Shown piece by piece: positions 33,159 to 48,523 of a stretch of 51,790 nt of DNA. The stretch comes from an uncultured Desulfovibrio sp. (lineage in GTDB: Bacteria; Desulfobacterota; Desulfovibrionia; Desulfovibrionales; Desulfovibrionaceae), in the NCBI GenBank assembly GCA_944327285.1, contig CALVHG010000012.1, positions 1 through 51,790 on the forward strand, read 5' to 3'. A program made the position numbers and the translations under genes. The notes beneath the pieces were generated by a model. That model saw only the letters and a program-made list of their open reading frames with translations, made no database searches and was not told where the DNA came from. Numbering within the stretch: position 1 is the first letter of the stretch; each line of letters starts with the position of its first letter.

Positions 33159-34418
33159 CTACTCCGCTTCCAGCGCGGCGGCAAGCTCATTCATGGCCAC
33201 AAGGCGCTGTTCGCCGGAATCCATATGCTTGACCTGCACGGCCTCCTGCGCGGCCTCGTCGGGGCCGAGAATGAGGCAATGGCGGGCATTGCATTTCCCC
33301 GCCTGGCGCATCTGGCTCTTGAACCCCGCGTCGGAAAAACACATTTCGCCGCTCAACCCGGCTTCCCGCAGCCGCTGCGTCAGGGCAAAACCCTGATGCC
33401 GCCGCTGTTCGCCGTCGTCTCCGGGCAGCACCACAAGGAAAAAGTCCTTGCGGGGGGCTTCCTGTTCGGCCAGCAGCAGAGCAACGCGCTCCATGCCCAT
33501 GGCAAAACCCACGCCGGGCACATCGGGACCGCCCAGGCTCTTTACAAGGCCGTCGTAACGGCCGCCCCCGGCAACGGCGGACTGCGCGCCAATGCTGCCG
33601 CTCACGACTTCAAAGGTGGTGCGGCAATAGTAATCCAGCCCGCGCACCAGCCGGTCGTCCTGCCCAAAGGGTACGCCCTGTTCGCGCAGCAAATCCAGCA
33701 CGATGTCAAAGTGAGCTTTACATTCGGGGCAGTTGTGCTCCAGCAGACGGGGAGCGCCTTCAGTCAGCTCCTTGCAGCCGGGCTGTTTGCAGTCCAGCAC
33801 CCGCAGGGGATTGGTTTCCAGACGACGGGCACAGTCCTCGCACAGACCGTCGGCCTTGTCCCGCAGATAGGCGACCAGCGCTTCCTTGAAGGCGGGACGA
33901 CAGTGGGAACAGCCCAGGGAGTTGATTTTCAGGCTCACATCCTTAAGGCCCAGCGCCTTTATATAGCGCGTCAGCATCATGATCAGATCGGCGTCGGCAT
34001 AGGGGCTGTCCGAGCCCAGGCATTCGCAGTTGATCTGATGGAACTGGCGCATGCGGCCCTTTTGCGGCCGTTCGTAGCGGAACATGGGTCCGGTGGTGAA
34101 CAGGCGGCTGACGCTTTCGCGCGTATGCAGGGAAGATTCAATATACGCCCGCATGACGCCGGCCGTCGCTTCGGGACGCATGGTCATCATCCGCCCTTTG
34201 CGATCCGGAAAGGTGAACATTTCCTTCTGCACCACGTCGGTTTCTTCGCCGATGGACCGCTTGAAGAGGTCCGTATACTCCAGAACCGGCGTGCGCAATT
34301 CCACAAAACCGCATTGTCCGAAAATACGCCGCGCCAACGTTTCCATCCGGGTAAACACGTCGGAATCCGGCGGAAACATGTCGGCAAAGCCCTTGATGCG
34401 CGTGGCGTTACAAGCCAT
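33159..34418 (-). CDS. hisS: Histidyl-tRNA synthetase
   Basis: Class II synthetase of 419 residues. It has motif 1 region (ELRTPVLEYTDLFKRSIGEETDVV), motif 2 (FRYERPQKGRMRQFHQINCE), the histidine-binding LVRGLDYYCRTTFE, AVAGGGRYDGLV and GFAMGMERVALLL (motif 3), then the anticodon-binding C-terminal domain. GGAAAG lies before the ATG. It is upstream of aspS on the same strand, a common pairing, but two MITE copies lie between them. Confidence 0.96.
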   Translation of the reverse strand: MACNATRIKGFADMFPPDSDVFTRMETLARRIFGQCGFVELRTPVLEYTDLFKRSIGEETDVVQKEMFTFPDRKGRMMTMRPEATAGVMRAYIESSLHTRESVSRLFTTGPMFRYERPQKGRMRQFHQINCECLGSDSPYADADLIMMLTRYIKALGLKDVSLKINSLGCSHCRPAFKEALVAYLRDKADGLCEDCARRLETNPLRVLDCKQPGCKELTEGAPRLLEHNCPECKAHFDIVLDLLREQGVPFGQDDRLVRGLDYYCRTTFEVVSGSIGAQSAVAGGGRYDGLVKSLGGPDVPGVGFAMGMERVALLLAEQEAPRKDFFLVVLPGDDGEQRRHQGFALTQRLREAGLSGEMCFSDAGFKSQMRQAGKCNARHCLILGPDEAAQEAVQVKHMDSGEQRLVAMNELAAALEAE

Positions 34419-34444
34419 TTTTTCTTTCCTTTATGCTACAGCTT

Positions 34445-34590
34445 CAGAGCATTTTCAGTTTGAAACGCAGTGCGTTTCAAACCATACGGCCTGTCGTTTT
34501 GTGGAAAAAGCGTTTTTTTCCGTTCACTTCAGGCCGGGCGGCGCTGTCCGCCGCCTCGCGTTTCAGCTTTTTCAACAATGAAACGCTCTG
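34445..34590 (+). mobile_element. MITE-like element, copy 16
   Basis: Forward orientation, CAGAGCATTTTCAG to GAAACGCTCTG; both terminal TA dinucleotides have changed (CA and TG). It lies between purF and hisS and carries GTTTTGTGG in the core. Confidence 0.9.
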
Positions 34591-34598
34591 CCGGGCGG

Positions 34599-36005
34599 TT
34601 ACGACGAAACCTTGCCGCAGGCGCCCTCAAGACGATATTTGCCGCACTCCTTGCAGGGCACGGGATAATCACCGGTGAAACAGGCCAGGCAATAGCTGTC
34701 CGAATGCATGACGGAACGCAGCAGACCGTCCACGCTCAGATAATGCAGGGAGTCCACATTAAAGATGGACTTCATTTCTTCCAGCGTGTGATTGGCCGCA
34801 ATAAGTTCCTTGGGAGAAGCGAAGTCAATGCCGTAGAAACAGGGGAATTTGACCGGCGGACAGGAAATGCGGATATGCACTTCCTTTGCGCCCAGCTCGC
34901 GCAGCTTCTTGACGCGGGTGATCATGGTCGTGCCGCGCACAATGGAGTCATCCACAATGCAGATGCGCTTGCCGTCAATCATGGCCTGCACGGGGTTGAT
35001 CTTCACCCGCACGCCGAAGTTGCGCATGCCCTGCGAGGGCTGGATGAAGGTGCGGCCCACGTAGTGATTGCGGATCATGGCGTGTTCGTAGGGCAGCTCC
35101 GCGCACTGGGCAAAGCCCACGGCCGGATACACGCCCGAATCCGGGAAGGGCAGCACCAGATCCGCGTCGGGCGAAGATTCATAGGCCAGCTGCCAGCCCA
35201 TATTCTTGCGGCAGACATACACCTGCTCGTTAAAAATATAGGAGTCCGGACGGGCAAAATAAACCAGCTCGAAAATGCACTGGCGGGGTTTTTCCGGCAG
35301 GGGGCCGTCCAGCTTTTCGCTGTGCTCGCCCTGGGCGTCGACAATGTAGACTTCGCCCGGCGCAATGCTGCGTTCGTAATCGGCTTCCAGCAGGTCAAAG
35401 GCGCAGGTTTCGGAGGCAAAAACCGGAGCCCCGTCAAGACGCCCCAGCGCCAGAGGATGGAAACCAAAGGGATCGCGCACCGCCACCATGACATCGTCGC
35501 AAAGCACCAGCAGACAATAGGCCCCGCGCACGCGGGAGCAGGCCTCGCGCACGGCATCGGGCAGGTCCTTGTGCCGGAGCGCCCGCACCAGCAGATGCAT
35601 GAACACTTCCGTGTCATTGGTGGTGGAGAAGATGGCGCCCTCGTTTTCCAGTTCCGTGCGCAGCGCTTCGGTATTGGTCAGATTGCCGTTATGCGCCACG
35701 GCAATGTCCTTGCCTTTGTAATGGGCAAGGAAGGGCTGGGCATTGCGCAGATAGGAACGCCCCGTGGTAGAGTAGCGCACATGCCCCACGGCGGTCTCGC
35801 CGGTCAGCCCCTGAAGATCGGCTTCCGTAAACACGTCGGGCACAAGCCCCATGCCCTTGTGTTCATGCATGCCGCCCGAATCGCGCGAAATGATGCCCGC
35901 GCTTTCCTGGCCGCGATGCTGCTGGGCGTACAGGCCAAAGTAGGTCAGACGGGCCGCATCCTCGTGTCCGTAAATGCCGAATAGGCCGCATTCATGCTTA
36001 ATCAT
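34599..36005 (-). CDS. purF: Amidophosphoribosyltransferase
   Basis: First committed step of purine synthesis: transfers the glutamine amide to PRPP. The 468-residue protein begins MIKHECGLFGIYG, so a five-residue propeptide is expected to be removed to expose the catalytic Cys6, as in the Bacillus-type enzyme. The glutaminase half (about 6-240) precedes the PRPP domain with CIVDDSIVRGTT. C-terminal cysteines (ISCPPVKFPC, YCLACFTG) suggest the iron-sulfur form. The start at 36005 has GGGGA upstream. purF is followed by a MITE and hisS. Confidence 0.95.
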   Translation of the reverse strand: MIKHECGLFGIYGHEDAARLTYFGLYAQQHRGQESAGIISRDSGGMHEHKGMGLVPDVFTEADLQGLTGETAVGHVRYSTTGRSYLRNAQPFLAHYKGKDIAVAHNGNLTNTEALRTELENEGAIFSTTNDTEVFMHLLVRALRHKDLPDAVREACSRVRGAYCLLVLCDDVMVAVRDPFGFHPLALGRLDGAPVFASETCAFDLLEADYERSIAPGEVYIVDAQGEHSEKLDGPLPEKPRQCIFELVYFARPDSYIFNEQVYVCRKNMGWQLAYESSPDADLVLPFPDSGVYPAVGFAQCAELPYEHAMIRNHYVGRTFIQPSQGMRNFGVRVKINPVQAMIDGKRICIVDDSIVRGTTMITRVKKLRELGAKEVHIRISCPPVKFPCFYGIDFASPKELIAANHTLEEMKSIFNVDSLHYLSVDGLLRSVMHSDSYCLACFTGDYPVPCKECGKYRLEGACGKVSS

Positions 36006-36199
36006 GATTTCCCCGCTGCCCTCGCACCGGCTGCGAAGGCGCTCCCTTGGAGCATGTGTTTGACTGTTCGCCATTCTTCAGGGGCAGGACGCCATGCCCT
36101 GCCCGCCGCAAAAACGCCTTTTCCGCATGGCGGCTTTGCCGAAAAAAACGGCTCCGCCGCACCCGGCGGTTCCCGCAACGGCAACCGCAACGAGAAGCG

Positions 36200-36982
36200 T
36201 CACTTTTTCCTGTTCTTTTTTAAATACGCAATGCGATTATCGATGACGCCCGGATTCGGGTAAATGTCGCGTATGGCCTCGAACTGCGCCAGGGCCTCGT
36301 CGGTCTTGCCGAGCTGCTCCAGCGCGTCGCCCAGCACAAAACCGGCCAGCGCCCGCAGTTCTCCCTGCGGTTCGTCATCCACAATCTGCCGCGCCAGATC
36401 CGCCGCCTCATTCCAGCTGCCGCGCGCCAGATACTGATCCGCCAGATCATACGTGCACATGCTCTTGGCCTCGTCGGGCAGAGGCAGAGCCAGACATTGC
36501 TGCAAGGCTTCCTCCGCCGCTTCAAAGCGGCGCAGATGAAAGAGCATGGCTCCCAGACGCCGATAGCCGTACAGGCTTTCCTCTGGCGGCAGGCCCGCCA
36601 CGTTGAGATAGGCAATCCAGGTATCCGCCGCCCTGTCATAGCGGCGCAGCCGCTCGTTCAGCCGACCGATGCGCAGCAGAATCTCCCGACTCTTGGCGTC
36701 GTCGTCGGCGAATTCTTCCAGCATGGCGTCCAGATAGTCAAGGTTTGTGCGCGGATCGCCGCTGGCTTCGAGCACGGTCAGCAGGGCGTTCCAGGCCTGC
36801 CAGCGCAGTTCCGGCCTGCGTTCGTCCCGGAGATAGCGACCGAGAAGGCGTTCCGCGCGGGACCACTGACGTTCCGCAATGGCCGTGCGCGCCGCCTGCA
36901 AATCGTCGCCGTCCTTCACAGGAGCGCGGCAGGCGCCCAGCAGCAGCACGCAGCAAAGAACGCCCGCCAGACCCGCCCGCAT
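36200..36982 (-). CDS. TPR-repeat lipoprotein
   Basis: A 260-residue exported lipoprotein: signal peptide and lipobox LLGAC at residues 15-19, then helix-turn-helix TPR-like repeats (AAEEALQQCLALPLP, DEALAQFEAIRDIYPNPG) through the rest. It probably sits on the periplasmic face of a membrane and binds proteins; the partner is unknown. It starts three bases after gyrA ends, with GGAGG inside the gyrA 3' end, so it is co-transcribed with gyrA. Confidence 0.85.
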   Translation of the reverse strand: MRAGLAGVLCCVLLLGACRAPVKDGDDLQAARTAIAERQWSRAERLLGRYLRDERRPELRWQAWNALLTVLEASGDPRTNLDYLDAMLEEFADDDAKSREILLRIGRLNERLRRYDRAADTWIAYLNVAGLPPEESLYGYRRLGAMLFHLRRFEAAEEALQQCLALPLPDEAKSMCTYDLADQYLARGSWNEAADLARQIVDDEPQGELRALAGFVLGDALEQLGKTDEALAQFEAIRDIYPNPGVIDNRIAYLKKNRKK

Positions 36983-36985
36983 GGA

Positions 36986-39532
<2,547 letters not shown>

Positions 39533-39781
39533 GGGGCCTCTGTATGTATGAGAATACCCGGTCAGAATGCGCGAAGCCTGTCGGCGCCCCGCCGCATCCT
39601 GTTCCCGAACTAAATGGTTCTGAAATTGCGTCGCGCTGGCGACGCTGCCGCCCCCGCCGCGCGGGACGCTCTCTCCCGCGCGACGGCATTGCGGAAAAAA
39701 CGGCGTCGCCTCCGGCTTTTCCCGGCCCGCATTGCGGCGTCGGCAATACGGCCTGCTGCGGAAAGCGCGCGTTCCTGACCC
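39533..39781. other. gyrB-gyrA intergenic region
   Basis: No gene is seen. It holds an inverted repeat CGCGCGGGA with TCCCGCGCG near 39658-39683 and then MITE copy 17. It probably contains the gyrA promoter or leader, but no clear box pair was found. Confidence 0.4.
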
Positions 39782-39918
39782 TGAAGCATTTTCAGTTTGA
39801 AACGCTGTGCGTTTTAAACCATACGGCCTGTCGTTTTACGGAAAACGCGGTTTTTCCGCTCACTTTGGGCCGGGCAGCGCCGGACGCCTCGCGTTTTGCC
39901 TTTTTCAAAGGCAGAACG

Positions 39919-39921
<3 letters not shown>
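39782..39921 (+). mobile_element. MITE-like element, copy 17
   Basis: Forward orientation, TGAAGCATTTTCAG to GCAGAACGCTA, shortened in the GC hairpin. On the minus strand its end TAG (39919-39921) is the stop codon of gyrB. It lies between gyrB and gyrA. Confidence 0.88.
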
Positions 39922-43472
<3,551 letters not shown>

Positions 43473-43616
43473 ATATTTTTTCCTTATTGTTATTGAGGGC
43501 TGAAGCTATGTTGCTAACTCGCTCAACATGCTGTTTTTGCTGCATATTTCATCGACGTTTCCAGAAACGGCCAAGGAATCTTTCCTACAGGATGCCCCGC
43601 GCATCATCGGGGTGTG

Positions 43617-44873
43617 TCACTTTTCGACCTTTGCCGCGACGCTCGCGACGAGTTTATGGACATTTTTGTCATTAACGAGCATTTTTTCAATCTTTTTAAC
43701 AGCATGGATAACCGTACTATGATCCTTTCCGCCAAAGGCCCGCCCCAGTTCGGGGTAGGAAAGTCCGAGATTCCGGCGGCAGACATACATGGCTATCTGA
43801 CGGGCCAGCACCAGCCGGGGATGGCGTTTGTCACTTGCGAGATCGTCGGCATGCAGTCCGTACTGCCGGGCTACGGCCTCCATGATATCCTTGTAATCCT
43901 GACGCCGGGGAGTCGCGCCGCGCAGCAGGTTTTCCACATCCTGTTCCGTCGGCGTCTGTTCCCGCAGACGGCTCAGGGCGCGCAAGCGGCACAAAATCCC
44001 CTGAAGGCGGCGGATGTGCGCGCAGTCGCCGGCAATGCGCATCATGGCCGCCGCGGACAAAGGCAGACGCCATTCCCGGCACTGCCGCTGCACATACCGC
44101 AGGCGCACATCCGCATCGGGAGGCAACAGCTCGATCAACAGCCCCGCTTCCAGGCGGGTTCGCAGTTCAGAGGAAGCGGCCTCCAGGCGACGCAGCGACC
44201 CTGTAAGAGCCAGCGCCAGGCGCTTTCCCGTGCGGCTGGCAACATCCAGGCAGGCTGTCAGCGCGCGGCAGCGCTGTTCGTTATCCAGAATGTTGTGCAG
44301 ATCATCGAGCAGCAGCACGTCGCATCCTTGCCAGAACGCTCCTGGGGCGTCTTCCCAGGGAAAGCGGACATGTCCCTGCCGGGCAAGGCTAAATGCGGCA
44401 ACCCGAACTTCCGCGTTCAGCTGCTGCCGCAGGGCGTGCAGCAAATGGCTTTTTCCGGTTCCGGATTCTCCGCACAGGACAAGCAGCGGCGGGGCCGCGT
44501 CAGCGCGCAGCATGAGGCGCGCTGCGGCCACGGCAAAGGCATTTTTGTCATTATAAAGAAACGACTCGAAATCCTGTGCCGTGTCTCCGGCAGGCATGGC
44601 TTCCGCTGTTGCGGAGGAAAGCCCGCGCGGCAGACGTCTGCCCGTAAGGCGGACGTCGTAGCGTATCCGCAGAGGTGCGCGCGCCAGCGCATGGCGCAGG
44701 GCCTGTTCAAAGCGTTCGCGGTAAGGGGCGAAGTAGGCGCCGAAGTAGGCATGGGGAAACACCACGCGCACGGCATCGTCTTCATCCTCGATGGCGATGC
44801 AGTCCAGCCAGGCCGGAGTTTCGTCAGATTCGGCAAACAGCCGCAGGCTATGGCGTAGGGCATCTTTCAGCAT
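43617..44873 (-). CDS. dnaA: Chromosomal replication initiator DnaA
   Basis: AAA+ replication initiator of 418 residues from this start. The Walker A is CGESGTGKSH, Walker B LLLDDLHNI, and the DNA-binding domain IV ends the protein with KRHPRLVLARQIAMYVCR and FGGKDHSTVIHAVKKIE, the DnaA signature. Domain I is short and the sequence diverges from the E. coli form. An ATG at 44900 is in frame; 44873 is preferred, although neither has a strong ribosome site. Location beside dnaN and gyrB supports DnaA rather than Hda. Confidence 0.93.
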   Translation of the reverse strand: MLKDALRHSLRLFAESDETPAWLDCIAIEDEDDAVRVVFPHAYFGAYFAPYRERFEQALRHALARAPLRIRYDVRLTGRRLPRGLSSATAEAMPAGDTAQDFESFLYNDKNAFAVAAARLMLRADAAPPLLVLCGESGTGKSHLLHALRQQLNAEVRVAAFSLARQGHVRFPWEDAPGAFWQGCDVLLLDDLHNILDNEQRCRALTACLDVASRTGKRLALALTGSLRRLEAASSELRTRLEAGLLIELLPPDADVRLRYVQRQCREWRLPLSAAAMMRIAGDCAHIRRLQGILCRLRALSRLREQTPTEQDVENLLRGATPRRQDYKDIMEAVARQYGLHADDLASDKRHPRLVLARQIAMYVCRRNLGLSYPELGRAFGGKDHSTVIHAVKKIEKMLVNDKNVHKLVASVAAKVEK

Positions 44874-45133
44874 TGTTTTCAAGCTTCGGCTCTGCCGCAT
44901 GTCGTCTGCCGCGGCGGGCAGGCGGGCTGCCGTTCAAAACGGCGAAATACAGTACGCGCAAGCGGTTTTTTATGCCATAAAATGCCTGATTAAACAAGTC
45001 TAGCAAAGCCCGTTTCGGCCCTGTCGGCCTTCTGGACAAAGTGCGGCCCATCGGGATAAAGAAGCAAATACTCCGAGCAAACATCATGACGGCATCGCTC
45101 TGAGCGGACGCCGTGAGGTCTTTTTGACGTTCC
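44874..45133. other. dnaA upstream region, candidate origin
   Basis: 260 bases between divergent dnaA and the M23 peptidase gene, with no gene. It includes an AT-rich stretch GGTTTTTTATGCCATAAAAT near 44962-44981. No DnaA-box cluster (TTATCCACA-like) was found by eye, so an origin here rests only on gene order and the change of coding strand. Confidence 0.35.
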
Positions 45134-46576
45134 ATGAAAAAATTGTTCTTTCTTTTGTTGCTTGCCGCGGTGCTTGCCGCCGTCTGGACAGGAAGACCCG
45201 GACGCGATCCCGGCGTGGCGCTGTCGCCCGCTCTGGACGCTCCCTCCGGAGAAGTCCCGGCCGTGGCGGAACAGCCGGGAGACGCGCCGCTGAGCGAACC
45301 CGAAAGCAGAACGGCTCCAGACGCAGGCATCCAGGGAGCCGGAGAGGCCCCGCAGGACCCCCACAGCGTAGATGAAGAACCGCAGCAGGCGCCGGACGCC
45401 GTGTCTGAAAAAGCGGCGACAACTCAGATAGTAACGCCGGAAGGCGACACCGTGCGCAAGGGGACCGTGGAACGTGGGGATACCGTGGGCGGTTTGCTAG
45501 GCAGCGTCGGCACCGGCGAGACGCAGCACTATTTGCGGGCGGCGCGACAAGTTTTTTCCCTGCGCAAGTTTCGGGCCGGACAGGCCTATGTCGTCGTGAC
45601 CGATGCCGCCACAGGACGAGTCAAGCGGTTTGAATACGAAATTGACGACCGTAAACGGCTGGTGGTGGAAGGTCTGGACGATCCCGTCGCCCGATTGGAA
45701 AATATCGCCTACGAAACGCGCCTTTGCTTTGTGGAAGGCGTCATTGCCAGCGATTTGTTCAGCGCCGTTGCCGATATGGGAGAAGGCCCGCAGCTGGCCC
45801 TGAGAATTGCGAATCTCTTTGCCGCGGAAATAAACTTCATTCGCGACCTGCAGGAAGGCGACAGCTTCCGGGTGCTGGTGGAAAAGCTCTACCGCGAGGG
45901 CGAGTACAAAGGCTACGGCAAGGTGTTAGCCGCTACCTTCACCAACAAGGGCAAGACGTTTGAAGCCTTTCTCTTCCGGGACGGCGGCGGGCGCGAAGGG
46001 CATTTTTACAATGCCGCCGGGGAAAGCCTGCGTAAAACTCTGTTGCAGGCCCCGCTGCCCATTACCCGCGTAACGTCCCGCTTTACCAACAGCCGCAAGC
46101 ATCCCATTCTGGGATACAGCCGTCCGCATCTCGGCGTCGATTACGGCGCGCCCACGGGGACGCCCGTCATGGCGGTGGGCAGCGGCAAGGTTCTCAAGGC
46201 CGGGCGCGCCGGAGGCTTTGGCAATCAGATTATCGTCCGGCATCATCAGAATCTGGAATCCATGTACAACCACCTTTCCGGTTATGCGCGGGGCATTCGC
46301 AGCGGCGTCAGCGTGCGTCAGGGACAGGTTATCGGCTATGTGGGCAGCACCGGACTTTCCACCGGGCCGCATCTGGATTTCCGTATTAAGCAGAACGGCA
46401 AATTCATTGATCCCACTAAGGCTGTAAATCCGCGCGCGCCGGGCGTATCCCGCCGAAAGGCGAAGGAATTTGCCGCCGTCGTGGCCGAGTATCGCGCCTA
46501 TATGAGCGGCACGAAAGACCTGAACGCCTACAAGACGGACGAGGAACTGGAAGAACACGACAGCGAAGGCCAGTAG
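45134..46576 (+). CDS. M23 family (LytM-type) peptidase
   Basis: A 480-residue exported peptidoglycan peptidase or divisome regulator. A signal anchor (MKKLFFLLLLAAVLAAVW) is followed by a proline/acid-rich linker (about 30-105), an OapA/LysM-like region (TVERGDTVGGLLGSV), and the C-terminal M23 domain with metal ligands His332 and Asp336 (HLGVDYGAPTG). The second motif is HLD (413-415) where most members have HxH, so the third ligand would be Asp or the site is altered. The ATG at 45134 is the first in frame. A strong terminator follows. Confidence 0.9.
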   Translation: MKKLFFLLLLAAVLAAVWTGRPGRDPGVALSPALDAPSGEVPAVAEQPGDAPLSEPESRTAPDAGIQGAGEAPQDPHSVDEEPQQAPDAVSEKAATTQIVTPEGDTVRKGTVERGDTVGGLLGSVGTGETQHYLRAARQVFSLRKFRAGQAYVVVTDAATGRVKRFEYEIDDRKRLVVEGLDDPVARLENIAYETRLCFVEGVIASDLFSAVADMGEGPQLALRIANLFAAEINFIRDLQEGDSFRVLVEKLYREGEYKGYGKVLAATFTNKGKTFEAFLFRDGGGREGHFYNAAGESLRKTLLQAPLPITRVTSRFTNSRKHPILGYSRPHLGVDYGAPTGTPVMAVGSGKVLKAGRAGGFGNQIIVRHHQNLESMYNHLSGYARGIRSGVSVRQGQVIGYVGSTGLSTGPHLDFRIKQNGKFIDPTKAVNPRAPGVSRRKAKEFAAVVAEYRAYMSGTKDLNAYKTDEELEEHDSEGQ

Positions 46577-46601
46577 GCTTTTCGCAGGCAATAGCAGACA
46601 G

Positions 46602-46640
46602 AACGGGGCGCCTTCCGAAAAGGAAGGCGCCCCGTTTTTT
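46602..46640 (+). terminator. M23 peptidase terminator
   Basis: Perfect stem AACGGGGCGCCTTCC with GGAAGGCGCCCCGTT, loop GAAAA, then a run of T to 46640. It lies 26 bases past the stop codon. Confidence 0.95.
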
Positions 46641-46715
46641 GCGTCGCGCGTATGGAGCGATTTCAGGGGGTTCCTTCCCCCTCAAACTCCCCTATCTTCC
46701 CCAAAACCCGCGCAC

Positions 46716-46797
46716 TAGAGCATTTTCAGTTTGAAACGCTGTGCGTTTCAAACCATACGACCTGTCGCTTCATATTTTTCAAAGTTGTAACGCTCTA
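46716..46797 (+). mobile_element. MITE-like element, copy 18 (82-bp internal deletion)
   Basis: Forward orientation, TAGAGCATTTTCAG to GTTGTAACGCTCTA. Both ends and the first hairpin are kept, but about 65 bases are missing between CTGTCGCTTCA and TTTTTCAAAG, removing the second and third hairpins. Confidence 0.92.
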
Positions 46798-46922
46798 AAA
46801 AAGTTCCCCGGCAGCGGCAGAACATGCGCGCATAACCGGGGGACGACGGCACAGGGGACGACGCCTGCGGCCGGATGAGCGGGAGTGATTCAGTAAGCGA
46901 TTTTTGAAGGGAGAGGGGGAGT

Positions 46923-46978
46923 TTGAGGGGGAGAGGGAAACTTTTTTTCGCAAGAAAAAGTTTCCCTCTCCCCCTCAA
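46923..46978. terminator. Long GC-rich hairpin after the MFS gene
   Basis: A perfect 24-bp stem, 46923-46946 (starting TTGAGGGGGAGAGGG) with 46955-46978, loop TTCGCAAG, 15 bases past the MFS stop. It has T/A tracts in the stem, so it could terminate both strands. It belongs to the GC-rich arm repeats. Confidence 0.7.
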
Positions 46979-46993
46979 TACATCACCACGGGA

Positions 46994-48169
46994 TCAGGCT
47001 TCGTCCTTAAGGAAAAGGGTTGAGAGCGCGCCAAGAAGCGTGACGACGGCAAGAATCTTCATGGCTGCGGGCAGGCCGCCGTAATTGTCGGCAACCCAGC
47101 CCAGCACAGGGGTTGCCATGCCGCCGATGCTCATGGCCACGCCGAGAGTGATGCCGGAGGCGAAGCCGATATTCTTTGCCAGGTAGCGTTGGCCGAGCAC
47201 GACCATGGAGCTGAAAGGCGCATACAGCCCTAAGGCAATGGGAATCAGCAGGGCCGCGGCCAGCCAGGGATTCTGCACAAAAGGAAAGAGGGTTATGAAC
47301 GGCAGAGTGAAAAAGCCGGAACAGCGGATAGTGCGGCTGAAGCCCCAGCGATCCGCCGCCATGCCGCCGAGCAGATTGCTGATAACGCCGAAAATGCAGA
47401 AAAAGGCGAGCATGGCATTGCCGATCTGGGCCGACTGATGAAAGACGCTCTTCCAGTACAGGGGAAGATAGGTGTTAAAGCTGAGAAACAGGATGGAGCG
47501 GGCTATGATGGTGCCCGATAAGATACCGAAAGCCGGCCAGTTATTGCGCAGATTTTCGTCGCGGACAACCGTCCGGGAGGCGGCGGCCGTCAGCTTCCAG
47601 CGGGAGATGTTCCAGTAGAGGAGAGATGCCGTGCACAGGGCAATGACGGCAAAGGCCGCCGTGCCGGGCAGGCCGAAACCTCCCAGCTTCAGGGAATCCC
47701 CAAGCGCTATGCCGCCCACGGACAGCAGCACAATCAGAGGGCCGATGACAAAGCCGCTGTTGCCGCCCACGGAAAAGATGCTCAGGCCCACGCCCTTATG
47801 GTTGCCGGAAACAAGGTTGGCATAGCGCGCGCCTTCGGGGTGAAAGAGCGCTCCGCCGACGCCGCAGACCATGAACGCTATGAATATGGCCCAGTAGGCA
47901 TCAAAAAAGCCGACGGATGCCAGGCCAAAACCGGCTAGCAGAATACCCAGAGGAATAAACCAGCTGCGCGAAAACTTGTCGGCCACAAGCCCGAAAACAG
48001 GCTGAATAACAGACGACATGGCCGAATAGGCAAAGGCCAGCGTGCCGCAGGCCTGATAGTCGAAATTGTGCGCGGTCGCCAGATAGGGAAGCAGAGCCGG
48101 CAGGGCTCCGCCGTTAATGTCGCAGGAGAGATGCCCCAGCGATACCAGAAGAATTTTTTTGAGATCCAT
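46994..48169 (-). CDS. MFS transporter, fosmidomycin-resistance (Fsr) family
   Basis: A 391-residue 12-helix major facilitator. Family-typical stretches are GHLSCDINGGALPALLPYL at the first helix, GLVADKFSRSWFIPLG (loop 2-3 motif), GALFHPEGARYAN and FSVGGNSGFVIGPL. The Fsr family includes drug-efflux members; the real substrate cannot be read. The start at 48169 has AAAGGA upstream; the frame runs back to 48268 without a ribosome site. A palindrome TATCAA-G-TTGATA lies about 140 bases upstream (48307-48319), a possible operator. Confidence 0.87.
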   Translation of the reverse strand: MDLKKILLVSLGHLSCDINGGALPALLPYLATAHNFDYQACGTLAFAYSAMSSVIQPVFGLVADKFSRSWFIPLGILLAGFGLASVGFFDAYWAIFIAFMVCGVGGALFHPEGARYANLVSGNHKGVGLSIFSVGGNSGFVIGPLIVLLSVGGIALGDSLKLGGFGLPGTAAFAVIALCTASLLYWNISRWKLTAAASRTVVRDENLRNNWPAFGILSGTIIARSILFLSFNTYLPLYWKSVFHQSAQIGNAMLAFFCIFGVISNLLGGMAADRWGFSRTIRCSGFFTLPFITLFPFVQNPWLAAALLIPIALGLYAPFSSMVVLGQRYLAKNIGFASGITLGVAMSIGGMATPVLGWVADNYGGLPAAMKILAVVTLLGALSTLFLKDEA

Positions 48170-48494
48170 GCAAGGCGCGTCCTTTGTGGAAATGAGGGAA
48201 ATAATGACGCCGCCGGAGCCTCTTCTCCGGCGGCGTCGGTTGTAGCGTGAAGCCAAAGGCCTTGGCAAGCCGCGTCGTCTTCTGTTTCTTTTGTATGATG
48301 ATATTTTATCAAGTTGATATAGCAGAGTTTTTTAGTAACAGAAAAGGGAACACTGTCGAATTCGGAGCCAGCAGACGCCACGGCGTATCGGGGGAAAGCG
48401 CACGATAAACGTCTAATAAAAAATTTTATTTAATATTATTGGATGTTATATCTATCATGCCGATTTTATTACAAGAGTAACAGAGTAAGTTCTG
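48170..48494. other. MFS/DUF4405 intergenic region
   Basis: No gene is seen; moderately AT-rich, between divergent genes. It holds the palindrome TATCAA-G-TTGATA at 48307-48319 and A/T tracts near 48418-48440. Confidence 0.4.
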
Positions 48495-48523
48495 TTGACA
48501 GCTATTTTCCCTTTGCCTATGGT
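48495..48523 (+). promoter_or_regulatory. Promoter of the DUF4405-like gene
   Basis: TTGACA at 48495-48500, a 17-base spacer and TATGGT at 48518-48523. The predicted leader is about 190 bases. Confidence 0.65.

Noticed and set aside
44874..45133. A defined oriC with DnaA boxes
   Set aside because: Only gene order supports it; scattered single matches to TTTTCCACA elsewhere (24743, 22741) are inside genes and not clustered.
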